Assembly: GCA_947652115.1 (NCBI GenBank)
Contig: OX393573.1
Coordinates: 5,753,979 to 5,817,978 of the forward strand
Origin: Blastomussa wellsi
Taxonomy: Eukaryota; Cnidaria; Anthozoa; Scleractinia; Plerogyridae
DNA: 64,000 nucleotides
Reading direction: 5' to 3'
The first letter of the stretch is position 1. Every line of letters starts with the position of its first letter. A program made the position numbers and the translations under genes. Below are positions 46,400 through 57,639 of the stretch, one piece after another. Under the pieces are notes generated by a model that saw nothing but the letters and a program-made list of their open reading frames with translations, was not told the origin of the DNA and did not search any database.

Positions 46400-48020
46400 T
46401 GGAGCCGACGTTTTGAACGCTACAGGGTAGCCTTTGGCCTCAAACCTAAACCCGAATATGAACAAGTGAGTATCCTGCTGTTTGCCATGGCATTCTGTTC
46501 AGACGATCTTCTAGCCACTCTCAAACAATGGTATTTAACGAAGTTTGCACCGGCCTCAATGGCTATTTCGAGGTCCGCCGCAACTGAATTGTGCAACGAG
46601 CCCTCTTTAACAAACAACACCAGTAGGCAAACTTGCCGAAGACTGCGAGTACGGCTCACTAAAAGATGGCCTTATCCGAATTGTTGTAGGCGTTCGTGGC
46701 GACTCGCTAACGTTGTCAGGTCGACTTCAAGTCAAAGCAGATTTAACCCTCGAAACGGCAGTGCAAATGAATCTCCAGGCGGAAGCACGAAAGCAAAACA
46801 AAGATGTCATTCGAGGAGACGTTAGCTCTGAAACGGCTACCGACTCCACACGTGTGGATTTAGTGGAAAAGCACATGCGAGATAAGAAATGAGACACTGG
46901 CTGGAGCACGGCCAAAGTCCGAACGTAAATGCATGTGGTATGGAGGACAGCAACACAAGCGGCAATCATGCCCTGCAAATGATGTAACTGCTGTCACAAA
47001 GAGGTCACTTTGAAGCCGTTTGTCAGGCAACAAATCGCTCATCCGTCAACGAAGTAGCAGGCCTTGAAAAAGTTGAAGTTCCTTTCCTCGGTGAAGTCTA
47101 CAGCAGCGAAGCAGATTTCTGGACCGCCGTTGTGAAGGCGGATGAGCATGAAACACATTTTAAGTTGGATACTGGAACAGCTGTTGCCATTGTCAGTGAT
47201 CGGGAACCTTGGCTCAAAGACCACCAGCCAACAAAATCCCAGCGGATTTTAAGAGATCCAGGAGGTACCATTTTATCAGTTGCCGGTACCCTTCAAGCCA
47301 CTTTGACATATAAAGAGCATCAGATTTTAGATTTCTGCCTGTGTTGGCCTCTGATTAATCGCCCGAATTGGAGTGGTTCACACTGAGCCAGCAGATTTCA
47401 TTGGATAAGTTTCTCATTTTTTCAGTGGCCTGGGAAAATTAGAAACCAAGTATTAAATCAAGCATAATCAGGATGTAAAGCCAGTTTGCCTCTGCACCCC
47501 ACGGAAAATACCGCACCCATTGTTGTCTAAAGTGAAGAACGAAATCGACTCTATGCTTCAAAAAGGCGTCATTTCTCCGGTCACTGCTCCCACAAAGTCG
47601 TGCTCTGACATTATCCTTGTCACAAAAACTAATGGGCGTGTACGGATCTGTGTAGACCTGACACCACTGAACAAAGCAGTACAGCGTGAAACGCATCCGA
47701 TGGGTTCAGTTGATGATAGCATCGCCATGGTAGGTGAAAGTAAAGTATTCACGACATTAGATGCTACCAGTGGTTTCTGGCAAATTCCTCTGGAGGAAGA
47801 CTCACAATTGTTGACCACCTTCATCACACCCTTTGGCAGCTTTTGTTTCAACCAGTTAGCTCAGCCCCGGAAATATTTTAGCGGACTATGTCAGAAATCT
47901 TGGAGGGTCTTGATGGAGTCATGTACCGAATGGATGAAATCTTTATCAATGGAAGGAACCAGGTGGAGCATGATGCACGCGTCCGAGCAGTTTTTTTTGC
48001 CTTCAAAGAGCTGTACTGAC
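46400..48020 (+). pseudogene. Degenerate Ty3/gypsy-type LTR retrotransposon, gag-pol remnant
   Basis: Pieces appear in the order expected of gag-pol, in shifting frames. Gag-like sequence is at 46400-46900. A damaged CCHC knuckle (GGQQHKRQSC) is at about 46925-46980. An aspartic protease core (FKLDTGTAVAIVSD) is near 47160-47200. Reverse transcriptase runs from 47430, with LQKGVISPVTAPT, VRICVDLTPLN and FTTLDATSGFWQIPL, and then shifts frame. The catalytic YxDD-like box reads YRMDE in the shifted frame. Several stop codons and frame changes are present. RNase H, integrase and LTRs were not found. It is a dead fragment. Confidence 0.85.
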
Positions 48021-49687
48021 ATTGAACATTAGTAGCCATTCAGACACCCGTCTGTAACAGACCCACTGAAACCCAGTGGATTATTTCCCCTACCCAGCGG
48101 AAATTTAGTCTTCCCAGTACCCAGTGAATATTTTGATTTTACCCGGCTACTTTTTTGCTTCCCCAGTGATTATGCGGTGTGACCCAACGCATTTTGTTTG
48201 CAAAAAAATAACAATGATATTATTAAATAAGCAAAAGACAACATTAATTAAAAAACCACACACATTTCAGTTTTATTTTCGAAATTGGCCTCGGCTATTG
48301 TAAATACTTGGCCTTGTTTAAAATAGCTCCAAATGGAGATGGTTTCAAAGGTATCAGACAACCTGATATCTTCCCTCAAAACACTGGAAATCACTTTTTC
48401 GAGGACCCCCCTAAACGGGACCGGCCTTCCGCGGACAATCATCAGAATCACCCCCACCTCTTCGGCTCTAACAATTGCTTTAGTCAAGCCACTATAAAGC
48501 AGCCACTCTTGCATATGTAGTAAATATCCGCTAAATAGGGGTAAACTTAATAGAAAATCCTCATCTTCAACAAATTCCCGCCAAACAGGACTCGACCGTA
48601 TCAATGAAAATGTTTTTCATCGTATATAAAATCAGTAAACAATTAATAGAAAAAAATACACAGACAGAAACAGATGTGAAAATGAGCAGATGGGAAATTA
48701 GCCAACCCGGTGACTTTCTGTCCGAAATCCCAGTGAGAATAAAGATTCCATTGGCTCTGTTACAGAGGGGTGTATTCAGTGAACAGTGTCAAAAAGGTAA
48801 TTTTATAATAGTGCCAAGAGAAGCATAATTTTAGGAGAAACCCCGAAGAAAAGTGAAATTCACCACGCTCTAATTGGTCAATAATAAGTTCCAGGAAAAA
48901 TACTAGAAATGTATCCATGCTAGAGGTAGTCATCATCAATGGGAAAGAAAATGAGCTGAAATCTTCAAGCAGGTATGTTTTTTGAAACAATAGTCTGACA
49001 TTATTTGGATTACCCACGTGCCTTAGCTTTTTTTGGCATCGCATTTGCAGAGTTGCCCTTAATAAATATCTTCAGGGATAAAAGAGTACACTGGCATATT
49101 TTTTAGGATAAAAGCATGACCTAAGGTGCTACGCGATACCTTTGGATTTGCCTCATGTGTTCACAATAAAATTTGATTGACATTTCTTGTTTGAAACACG
49201 AGTTCTAGTTCTTCCATTTTGTAAGCTGCTACACAGTGGTCCCCAATCTCCAAAGTCCTCTGGATGTCACATTCTATAAATGATTTGCTCTGGTATATAT
49301 CCTCAAATACGTTGGCAATTTCCTCATTTTACGTAACTCTAAATTATCTGCTATAATACAACTTTAAGCCTTCCTACCTATCTCTGCGGTTGATTCAATC
49401 GATTAGTAATCGATTTCAAGGCCTTCTTTGAAGATTCCTCTCTCTTGATAAGCGAATGGCATCGGTAATAGTAATTACTAGAGGGCTAAAAACGAACGTA
49501 GGAAATAAGCAAAAAGATCGACCAAAACACCAGCAAATTTCGAAGGTATTCCGCTGTCATGTTCAAGGAGTTGTGGGCGGACAGAAGGACGTTGTAGTGT
49601 CCAGTGGTGATAAAATGGTATCCTACTTATACCTCCCTTACCCCGTACTCGAGCTTCCCAAGTTTTCCATCTAATTAGATTCTCCTG
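48021..49687. other. No supported gene
   Basis: An ACCCAGTG word recurs several times at about 48063-48170. A 118-codon minus-strand frame at 48248-48604 has no recognised feature. No element ends were identified. Confidence 0.3.
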
Positions 49688-49741
<54 letters not shown>

Positions 49742-49742
49742 C
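49688..49742 (-). repeat. (ATG)n microsatellite, probable LINE 3' tail
   Basis: About 18 CAT/ATC units on plus, read as (GAT)n on minus. It lies about 230 bp downstream of a minus-strand LINE C-terminus, so it is likely its 3' tail. Confidence 0.8.
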
Positions 49743-49970
49743 CATATCCCTTATTTAAACACGATAACGTTTAAACCTTAGAGCTTGTGGGGTCGTGTGA
49801 AAATAGTTACAATATAAGACAATTTCAAAATAGGGATAAATATTAAGCTACCATGGTAAAAGGTAAAAGAATACACGAATGTTCAATTCATTTCTAAAAA
49901 GAGAAGTATTTAAACAGGTTCACGTATATACATCTAAATAAATTACCTACAAAAATAAGACATAAATTAT

Positions 49971-50170
49971 TTAGAAGCATTTAAAATCTTGGTAGTGCCT
50001 TGGCAGCGACTGGACCGACTCGGCGCTAAAATCAAGTTCCTTCTTGACTTTACGATAACAATCAGTAAACTGGCCCGTAAGATAAGTCGAGACAGCGTTC
50101 CAAAGGATAGCGCCTCTGTAGCTAATAGAGTTTTTAAGAAACTTCGAATTAAAACGCGTAACGATTAAAA
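49971..50170 (-). pseudogene. LINE ORF2 C-terminal fragment
   Basis: The minus strand reads TRFNSKFLKNSISYRGAILW followed by NAVSTYLTGQFTDCYRKVKK and a stop at 49971-49973. An RYHG or YRG-x-x-LWN block near the C-terminus is a common feature of CR1/Rex-like LINE proteins (from memory). No reverse transcriptase core is found upstream (from 50170 on), so the copy is strongly 5' truncated. Confidence 0.65.
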
Positions 50171-50424
50171 TTGTATGCAGTGCAAGGTTTATTTGTGCTG
50201 TACCCTCCCCACGGGAATCCGGGACGTCTTCATTTTCTCAGAGTTGACTGCGATCGTTTTCATCTTCCCCTTCTACCTCTTCTTCCGTCGAAAAATCCTC
50301 GACGAAATCTTAATCTTTCGCCCGCCATGAAGAACCAGAAAATGATACACATCTTGTAGCTGCGCTATAAAATTTACAACGCATTTAATTCAACTGCACC
50401 CATGGCTTTAATCAAACTCGTTCC

Positions 50425-50457
50425 CAGGGTCTCTCTTCTCTCCGAGAGACCCTGGGA
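50425..50457. repeat. Short perfect-arm palindrome
   Basis: TCCCAGGGTCTCTC pairs with GAGAGACCCTGGGA across a 5-7 bp loop. It may be the core of a lost foldback element. Transcribed, it would form a stable hairpin. Confidence 0.8.
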
Positions 50458-50647
50458 CAAGGTGGGCTTTACGGCCTTGTAGCATTAATTTCCGTTGTGT
50501 TTACGTATAAGTTTAGTGAAAGCATGCAAGGTAGTTTCGGCTGTCTTCTTATTATTGAAAATTGTTTTTTTTAGACATGGGTCACCTATCCAAAACATTT
50601 GATATTACGGTTGACAGAATACGCCACACTCAAGATCATTATATTCC

Positions 50648-50655
50648 TTATAAAG
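50648..50655 (+). promoter_or_regulatory. TATA box for the signal-peptide gene at 50751
   Basis: TTATAAAG, 96 bp before the start codon, a normal distance for a short 5' UTR. Confidence 0.5.
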
Positions 50656-50750
50656 AATGTGGCCGGCGACACGGTTGTCTGGCGAAAGCTTACATACGCG
50701 TCAAAACAAAATAATCGTTCAAAGCTCTCGGTTTCTCGAATTGACAAATC

Positions 50751-50814
50751 ATGAAAACTTCACGTTTCTTTGTTGTCGCCGTTTCTTTTCTGGCCCTGTG
50801 CGTGATGCAATCTG
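50751..50814 (+). CDS. First coding exon of an unidentified secreted protein (partial)
   Basis: The ATG opens MKTSRFFVVAVSFLALCVMQ then S, a good signal peptide with a positive start, a hydrophobic core and small residues at the end. It stops after one base of the next codon at a consensus donor, G|GTAAGT (phase 1). A TATA box lies 96 bp upstream. The phase and length match first exons of secreted proteins elsewhere in this window. The downstream exons are not identified with confidence. A phase-compatible candidate lies at 58070. The gene could also be a truncated relic. Confidence 0.55.
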
Positions 50815-51679
50815 GTAAGTGAATACCGTTGGGTTTTGTCAAGTATTCGCCATTTATAGGCATTTGGATTGCGTTAAGAATGTTTGAATCAATTACTTTG
50901 AAACGATAATGCTTTTAGATTCTGGTATAATGGGGTCTATATTCCTCCGGATAACATATTCGGAAGCATGCAATATACTTGTAACGATTTTGTATCTAGA
51001 CGTTTACAAATTAGCGTTTTAAAAACGGCTTGAAAAAAGTCCATGAATCTGATCGTATATACATTGAACCGTGGTGTCTTTCTTGGTCGGCCTCAAATTT
51101 TTCGCGATGTGTTCAGAGTTGAGAATGATACTTGGAAAATTTGGGGCTCCAAAACTTTTGCTTGGCCTGATCTCGAAATCTCGAAAGTTTTTGCGATGAG
51201 TCCGGCAAGATATCATGTTTTTTTCTGTGCATTAAACTTAAGTTGGTCTCGGAGCCTTAAACTTCTTACCGCGAGATCTTCAGTGTTTGTCTTCTTACTG
51301 AGGATCTCCAGTCAAAGAAAACAAATTGGATTTTGATAAAATAGTGCATTCCATTTTCTAACAAAAGAGATCTGTCTTCGAGCTAAAAAGGCAAGGATGA
51401 TGTGCTCCCCCACTGCACTTCTTTATTATCTCATTGTGTGTTATGCCATAATATACAGAGGCCCACTAAAAAGGTGGATCACAATCACGTCAATATTTCA
51501 CTTCCTTGAGCATGTCGAGTTCTGAAAGGTGTAATACATCGCAATCAGTTCAAGTAAACCATTCAATAGAGAAAGATGAATCGCCCGAGTATTTTTCGAT
51601 CAAGTGATAAAACCAATAGGAAACTAAATTGGGTGCAGTTTTGCAGTTATGTTGCAAATATTTGCACACAATATGAGAG
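50815..51679. other. No further exon identified
   Basis: Expected intron of the signal-peptide gene. No convincing phase 1 exon is seen here. Confidence 0.3.
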
Positions 51680-51689
51680 CTTTGTTTGT

Positions 51690-52010
51690 TTCGTTTTCAC
51701 GTGACGTCATCAAGAACTAAAATCCAAAACCAAGGAAATAAAAAAAAAAAGGTTTTATAATGATCAGGCATAAGAGGTACTCAATTTATATCTGTTTACA
51801 GCTTTAAGGTCAATAGCGTTTATCGTTCGGAAAACAACACAATATGAATTTCAGAGTTATAGCGGTTCAGATGTTTACACAGTTTTCCGGCCGCCATACT
51901 TGCAAACTAGTGTACCTCCGAGTTACACCAATATGGCGATTCCATACTGGGCTCTGTAAATTTGCATTTCGACGAATTTCTCAATTTCCCCAGCCCTAAT
52001 ACTTTGGAAA
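51690..52010 (-). repeat. Dispersed element G, copy 3 (inverted)
   Basis: It begins TTTTCACGTGACGTCATCAA and carries GGCCGCCATACTTGC, ACACCAATATGGCG and CTGGGCTCTGTAAATTTGC. This is the reverse order of copy 1 at 27000. Confidence 0.65.
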
Positions 52011-53539
52011 ATGACTTCTTCACTTCTCTGCGATAATATCACTTTTTCTTGTCTTAATCGATTTATATTGTTATTGTATGACAGTGAAAACGATCTACTG
52101 AATGTTTGTATTTGAAACTTGCTGTTGTTTGGATTCAAGTATACAGAGATGCTGATTTTGCAGCTATTACTGATTTCAAAGTTCGCCTAATGAATAGCAA
52201 TTATTTTTCGTTTATTCGGGAACTAATTTGTTTGGACTTTTAATCTTTATGCGTCAGTTGTCTTGACCTTGCAACATTTAGCAAGGAGTAGAAGTGGGCA
52301 TCTCGTCAACGGCACGACAGGCTAGCTATTTATTAAATTGCTGTAGACATTTCAGTTATTGATCTTAATAAACGTTTCTATGTTATCTACTGTTAATCAA
52401 AGAGCTCTGTGAGGCACGATTGCTCGGCATACAGACATATAACCAGTACAGTATTCCGCCCTACTCCAAAGAATATCCAAGCAGTGATAACAATTTTTAG
52501 AGGGTACACAGTAATTCCAAAAAATGGACATTTTGAGGAATAGAACGTACGATGATAATAATGACGTCATGATGTCCAAAAGCTGCCATCTAAGTTTTTG
52601 CTATTTTCCGAAACGTCATAAAACCATCAAAAACTACTGAGAAGCAATCAGAATAATCAAAAAAGCGCCAGTCAGAAAACAGACGCCATTACAACGTCAA
52701 GTTGCAAACACGTTAACCTAACACACCAAATTATTCTCAGAAAAATATTAGATTAAGACATCGCCAAGTTTTCCAGATTTTGGTTGAATATTTAAAAAGT
52801 TATAAATGTTCAAAATAAACGCGGGTATATAAGTATTGACTCACTGGCTTACTTAACCACTCAGTTTCTCTTAACTTCCACTTCATTCACTCGTTCGTTA
52901 GTAACCTAGTCACATAAACGTTACACGGATCTATCATAATTCTGTACTTGCACAAATCCCATAATACACCTCTTTTACCCCCCACAACTTTGCATAATCA
53001 TTGTTTGCAATTTCTTCTGGAACATGAAGATGTCCCAAGGGAAATCTAAAACAATGCCTATGGTATTGTGCAAGTAGAGAATAGTCCGATTTACAGTTCT
53101 GTGCTTAGCTGCCAAGCCTTTGTGTGGAAGTGAGGCTGGATACAAACCCGCTTGCTTTTGATGCGTGCAAGGTCACCCAAACTTCGTTTTCATATATAGG
53201 CCTGGTTGCATTTCACGGAACAGTAAAATGGTCTATTTTAGACACGTTTAAGATTCTTCAATCAGTACCTTGGCGCCCATACAGCTCTACCCTCAATGCT
53301 ATGAAGTTTCTCCAAGCCGTTGGTCGAAAACGGATGTAACGTGCTTTGATTGGTGGATTTAGTTCGTGAAAAACAACTGTTTTTCGATCTGTGTTTCCAT
53401 CAAAATCCTAAATCAATAAAATCACAATCAACTGTTATTGGTTGAATACTTGATAAATTATCGAGGAACCAAATCAAACTTTTTTTTTATGGACAGCCGG
53501 CACTTGCGTTAAAATGTTTCTGATCATGTCATAAATGAC
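52011..53539. other. No supported gene
   Basis: AT-rich, with no recognised domain, splice-flanked exon or element end. Confidence 0.35.
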
Positions 53540-53935
53540 CTCATCGTCATAACGACGTTATATGACGTTACTTGTGACGTGATTTTTTCCAATTTTCTGG
53601 CTGAAATGATGTTTAATTAATATTATCATGACAATTGTATAGCCACAAAAATATTAACAGCGATGTGTATAACGAGATCTTTCCGTCTGATACATAATGG
53701 AGCTTTTTAGCTTCGTTTGTTTGTTGCCCCATTTCAGATCACGTGATGATACCCGTGAGACTTATTGCTTTCACATTCGAACAAATCCACGCGGAAATGT
53801 ATGAATAATTTCCAAATGGACAAAGGAGTAATTCTCGGGAGAGCATCACATGATCTGAAATGGGCAATTTACATACGTAGCTAAAAAGGTCTATTGATTG
53901 TCACAAGTAACATCACTGACGTCATAAAGAGGTAT
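53540..53935. mobile_element. Inverted-repeat element enclosing a family B foldback
   Basis: TATGACGTTACTTGTGACGT near 53561 is matched in inverse by TTGTCACAAGTAACATCACT near 53898, followed by TGACGTCATAAAG. The family B palindrome at 53698-53891 fills the space between them, as if it inserted into this element. Confidence 0.5.
53698..53891 (-). mobile_element. Foldback element family B, copy 1
   Basis: The right end is GTAGCTAAAAAGGTCTATT. The left part has TTTTTAGCTTCGTT, then TTGCCCCATTTCAGATCACG. The inner arms pair ATTTCAGATCACGTGATG with CATCACATGATCTGAAAT. It is inverted relative to copies 2 and 3. Confidence 0.85.
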
Positions 53936-53967
53936 TTAATGTAAAGATGGCCGCCATGTTGGTTCCG

Positions 53968-54458
53968 CCATGGAGGCGGCTACTAACCATACTGTACGTG
54001 TTTCCTACAGAAGCCTTGCGTGATGCATGAATTACGTTTGCAGTAATGGTGTGCATAAACAATAGACCTTTTTAGCTACGTAATGTAAATTGTCCATTTC
54101 ACATCATGTGATGCTCTCCTGAGAATTGCTCCTTTGTCCATTTGGACATTTTAAAATCATTCATTTCCGTATTGATTTGTTTGAACAAGTCTCACGGATA
54201 ACATCACGTGGTGTGAAATGGGGCAACAACGAAGCTAAAAAGCACTACCAGCGCAAGTATCGTTTTTTCCTTAGCTTGTTCCTTGTAATACTGAAAGTCT
54301 ACTCCATTATCGCTATATTGCAACTGATACCTGGTCACCCATTGGTCATGCGAATATCTCCCTTGGGTTGCTACGCGTGTAATGCGTAGGGAGTTATTAC
54401 GCATGTCAACTTGTAGCCAGTGTTGGCCGTTTGGAGTTGTCCAGGCTCCTGCTCATTC
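53968..54458 (+). repeat. 491 bp segment duplicated at 63510-64000
   Basis: It aligns to the end of the window at a constant offset of 9542 bp with no indel and only four visible substitutions. The duplicate continues past base 64000. The segment contains a family B foldback and part of an F5/8C exon. Confidence 0.95.
54063..54242 (+). mobile_element. Foldback element family B, copy 2
   Basis: It begins AATAGACCTTTTTAGCTACG. The far arm reads TCACGTGGTGTGAAATGGGG, then CAACAACGAAGCTAAAAAG, and lacks the final GGTCTATT. The arms are about 50 bp. Confidence 0.85.
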
Positions 54459-54570
54459 TTGGTTGTGTGGTCTGGCACGAAAGGTGCATGATCGAGATTG
54501 GTGTACAGAGAAGCAGTAATTTGCTCATCGGAGATTGTCTGACGTTCCATGCCCAGGGCATCTTGACAAG
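54276..54570 (-). pseudogene. F5/8 type C (discoidin) domain exon, frameshifted
   Basis: After an acceptor (TTCTTTTTAATCAG) the minus strand starts in phase 1 with CQDALGMERQTISDEQITAS, the usual N-terminus of an F5/8C domain. About 40 codons later the similarity changes frame. It resumes with AWTTPNGQHWLQVDMR, ITRVATQGR and DQWVTRYQLQYSDNGVDFQY and is lost at about 54276, next to a family B foldback. In the first frame a TAG closes the reading, so this is a broken exon. F5/8C domains bind glycans or lipids on secreted or surface proteins. No other exon of the parent gene was found. Confidence 0.85.
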
Positions 54571-54699
54571 CTGATTAAAAAGAAGAAGAAGCAAAGACAT
54601 GTGGTGGTTTGGAATCCACACGCAGTTTTATGGATAAAGGGTCACGACATGACTTTTTCGCAGATGTAAACAAACGCGTGAGTGTGAGGCGACGATCGA

Positions 54700-55190
54700 C
54701 GAAATAATAATAATTAAAAACGTCAACTCGAATTGCAGAATTTCCGCTAAGAATGACCACAAAAAGTTAAAAAATGCTGAAAATAAAGAAAACCAATACC
54801 TGGTCAGCGGTCAACTTCAAAGAAACACGTTACCTCGATGAGTTCTAACCTGAGCCCGTGATCTGGTCATGTGATACTGGTCAGCGGATACCTCGATTTG
54901 GCAGCTGTCAATTGACCATAACATGGATGCCCTATAACAAAGATGTAAGCTGATAAGGCTGACAAGGTGTTGACAAGGCATGGCTATCTATGGCCGCCAT
55001 GTTGCACGACTCCGTCGTCGTTGTCGTTGTCGTGCGTACGAGCCCACGAGTAATACCGCTAGCCATGATAACCATGAGAAAATCAAGTCATGGTTTTCGC
55101 TTTCATTTCCATATGAGTATGGGGCTCCCCTTGGCGGCCCTTCGGGCCGTCGAAGCTCTGCTATGATCGTGTTTGTCAAAAATATATAAT
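54700..55190 (-). repeat. Dispersed element H, copy 2 (inverted)
   Basis: It reads as the reverse complement of 20400-20920 and shares the words listed there, such as CCTGGTCAGCGGTCAA and GGCAGCTGTCAATTGACC. ATGGCCGCCAT is followed by a (CGT)n stretch at the place of (ACG)n in copy 1. Confidence 0.8.
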
Positions 55191-55243
55191 TATCTTGGGA
55201 TTTCTAGCCATTTGAGAAGTAAAAGCATCAGGAAAATTAAAGT

Positions 55244-55692
55244 GTTTATCATATGACCCGTACGGCCCCGCTCAATATTTCCTTGGAAAACCATATGGAC
55301 AAAAGTCCCGTATGAGGGCCGTTCGCCTTCATCTAACAGGGCCGGAAAAATCCGTACGGCCCTACCAAAAAAGCGTTCGGCCTCGCGACTGCCGTGAGAT
55401 GCAATTTGAACCAAAATGGAGAGTTAATGCAACATCTTCGAAGAACAAACGAATTCCAGAACTAAGCAGCAACAGTAGACGCCTAGAAGTTCTGCTAACT
55501 GCAATGAAGCACGTGGTGTGTGGATTGAAATGTCCTTGGAACTAAGCAGAAAAACCCAAAGATTTGGTCTTCGAAACTCGCATGCACTTCACTGGCTTTC
55601 CCGCAAGTACCATTGGCTTTCCAAAATGCGCGCGAAACAGTCTGCCGCGTTTGGACGAGAAAACCATAAGAAAATTAGTGGTCATATGATAA
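55244..55692. repeat. Region bounded by TTATCATATGACC inverted ends
   Basis: TTATCATATGACC (55244-55256) is matched by GGTCATATGATAA (55680-55692). CCGTACGGCCC occurs twice inside. It could be a miniature element of about 449 bp. No coding evidence. Confidence 0.45.
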
Positions 55693-55699
55693 AATGCTT

Positions 55700-55828
55700 G
55701 ACTGAGTTAGGTCGTGCCGCACGGGAAAATAGTTGGCTCTCGGCCAGGAGGCACGGACCCCGCTGCGCTCGGTCTGTATGTCCTGGCCGCGAGCCAAATA
55801 TTTTCCCGTCCCGCCCTCCCACTCAGTC
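55700..55828. mobile_element. Foldback element (GGGAAAATA-TTGGCT arms)
   Basis: ACGGGAAAATAGTTGGCTCT, followed by CGGCCAGGA, is inverted as TCCTGGCCGCGAGCCAAATA, then TTTTCCCGTC. GACTGAGT and ACTCAGTC close the ends. The loop is about 20 bp. Confidence 0.88.
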
Positions 55829-55889
55829 AATAAGTACATATTATGTAAATGTTTTTTTTTATGTTCAGTACAGATAATCAGTTCCTTAG

Positions 55890-56110
55890 ATAACCAGAGT
55901 AAGTTCCAGATGTTTACACCATTTCCCAGCCTCCATATTTATTGGTGTACCAAAGTTGTACACCAACATGGCGGCTCTATACTGGGCTCTATAAATTTGT
56001 GCGCAACATTTCGACGAATACCTGAAGTTTGGAATAACGCACTGCCCTAAAACTTGGAGAGGTGACTTTTTTAATTGTCTTCTATAATATCGCAATTTCT
56101 TGACTTAATC
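55890..56110 (-). repeat. Dispersed element G, copy 4 (inverted, partial)
   Basis: GATGTTTACACCATTTCC, ATTGGTGTAC with GTACACCAACATGGCGG, CTGGGCTCTATAAATTTG and TTTCGACGAATACCTGAAGT match elements at 51900-51975 and the inverse of 27040-27150. Confidence 0.7.
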
Positions 56111-57639
56111 CACCAAATTGTTTTCGAAATAATTTTCTTTTGCGTGACATGACCAGGTTAACAATCGCCACTGAAACTAGCTCAGCTTGTATTTATTCTG
56201 GACATAAAATCCAAAAAAGGCTAGATCTTGCAATTGCATTTTATGACTCAGTTGCAGTGATTGAGAAAGCTGTATGGCCATACACGTCAGGGTGTTCAAG
56301 GGAAGAGGGGGGGGGGGTGTATACTAACGATATACCTTAAAATAACGACCCGATATATCCAAGAACAAGAGTGTGAAGTGAAGTTGTGTACCATGCAGCG
56401 CCTCAACTGGAATTAATGTGCTATTTTTATATGTCGTTATTTTTGCTGATTTTACTCTGATAAAGAAAAGCTGATGGATTCCTTTTGGGATAACTTTCTC
56501 AAATTTAAATTAACTCCGTAAAATCCTGACTCAGGGCCCTCGCCATGCAAATGCAACATGCAAATCTTGAGGTGTGACTTTTTTTGTGCATTTCATTTAC
56601 ATTTTATTCCTCGATCGGTCCCTCGCGTTCAAGGCAATTTGGCTTCGTCAACGAAGGAAAATTGTTGACAGATAGAAGACTAACAACGCTGCGTGATTTG
56701 CCAACCGAAAGGAAAATGCCAGGAATTATCACTTGAAGACCTGATGAGGACCGACAACTCACTCCCAAGTTTAACCACTAGGCCTGAAAATAAGGTGAGA
56801 GAAGACATCACGAGGAAGAAATAACTCTAGACCAAGTCATTAGTCATATAGTCATTATATGTTAGTTGAAAGTAACAGAATCCTTAACTGGGTTTCAAAA
56901 TTAAATTAACGTGAAGGGATGAAAGGGTTAGTGGGCAGCAATTTTTAAAGGAATCATTTCCAGAGCCGATTGCACTTACCTTTCACGCGTTTGCGTTAAC
57001 GACTCGAAACCACGTTGTTCTGTTGAATTATTCGCGGTCGAAAAATCTCTTACAGAAAGCTGGAACCGTTCTGTCAAGATGCTAAATCCAAGAAAATCTT
57101 TCGAGGCTACTCTGATAAAATGAGTCGATCGGCGGGCGACTTTCACGTCGATTTCGTCACGTCCTCTACATACAAAGATTAATTAGTAACGAGCAGTACA
57201 GTTGCTTTTGCAGTGTCTTGGACAGTTTAATAAGGCAGTATATGTACAAAATTGCGGCATATTACAAAATTTGGGAGTTGTAAGAACCAGAAGGAATATG
57301 GTGAATTTTCTAAAGGTACTGTTGCAAAGAAAGGCCGGTTACGAAAAGTTGTTGCACGGGGATATTTATTCATGCCAGCATTCTTATTCTCTGTTGTTAG
57401 ATGTGCCTTTAAGCCTTGATAGGGCATGGCTTGAGCAAACCATCCATGAAGATATCTACGCGAAGGTACGTTTTGCGATGACATAATAAAATAGGTCCAT
57501 AATAAGTACTTGTGCCTACTGCTTTCTACCACAAAAATCGAAAAGTCGAAAGTTGTCCAAGCCATTAAATCATCAATTCATTTATTCCCTGCTAAAAGTT
57601 CCAGAACGTGTTGTTCTGGCAGCGGTGCATGGATTGGCG
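56111..57639. other. No supported gene
   Basis: A 94-codon plus frame at 57202-57486 follows a TTGCTTTTGCAG acceptor, but its residues match nothing recognised. A (G)10 run is at about 56308. No element ends were identified. Confidence 0.3.

Noticed and set aside
48248..48604. Minus-strand 118-codon frame
   Set aside because: No recognisable motif. The sequence lies between transposon remnants and lacks splice or promoter context.
54126..54389. Plus-strand 87-codon frame conserved at 63668-63931
   Set aside because: The conservation comes from the segment duplication. The plus frame is the shadow of the foldback element and of the minus-strand F5/8C exon.
57202..57486. Plus-strand 94-codon frame after a good acceptor
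   Set aside because: Its open phase does not fit the phase 1 donor at 50814 (it meets a stop), and no domain was recognised.
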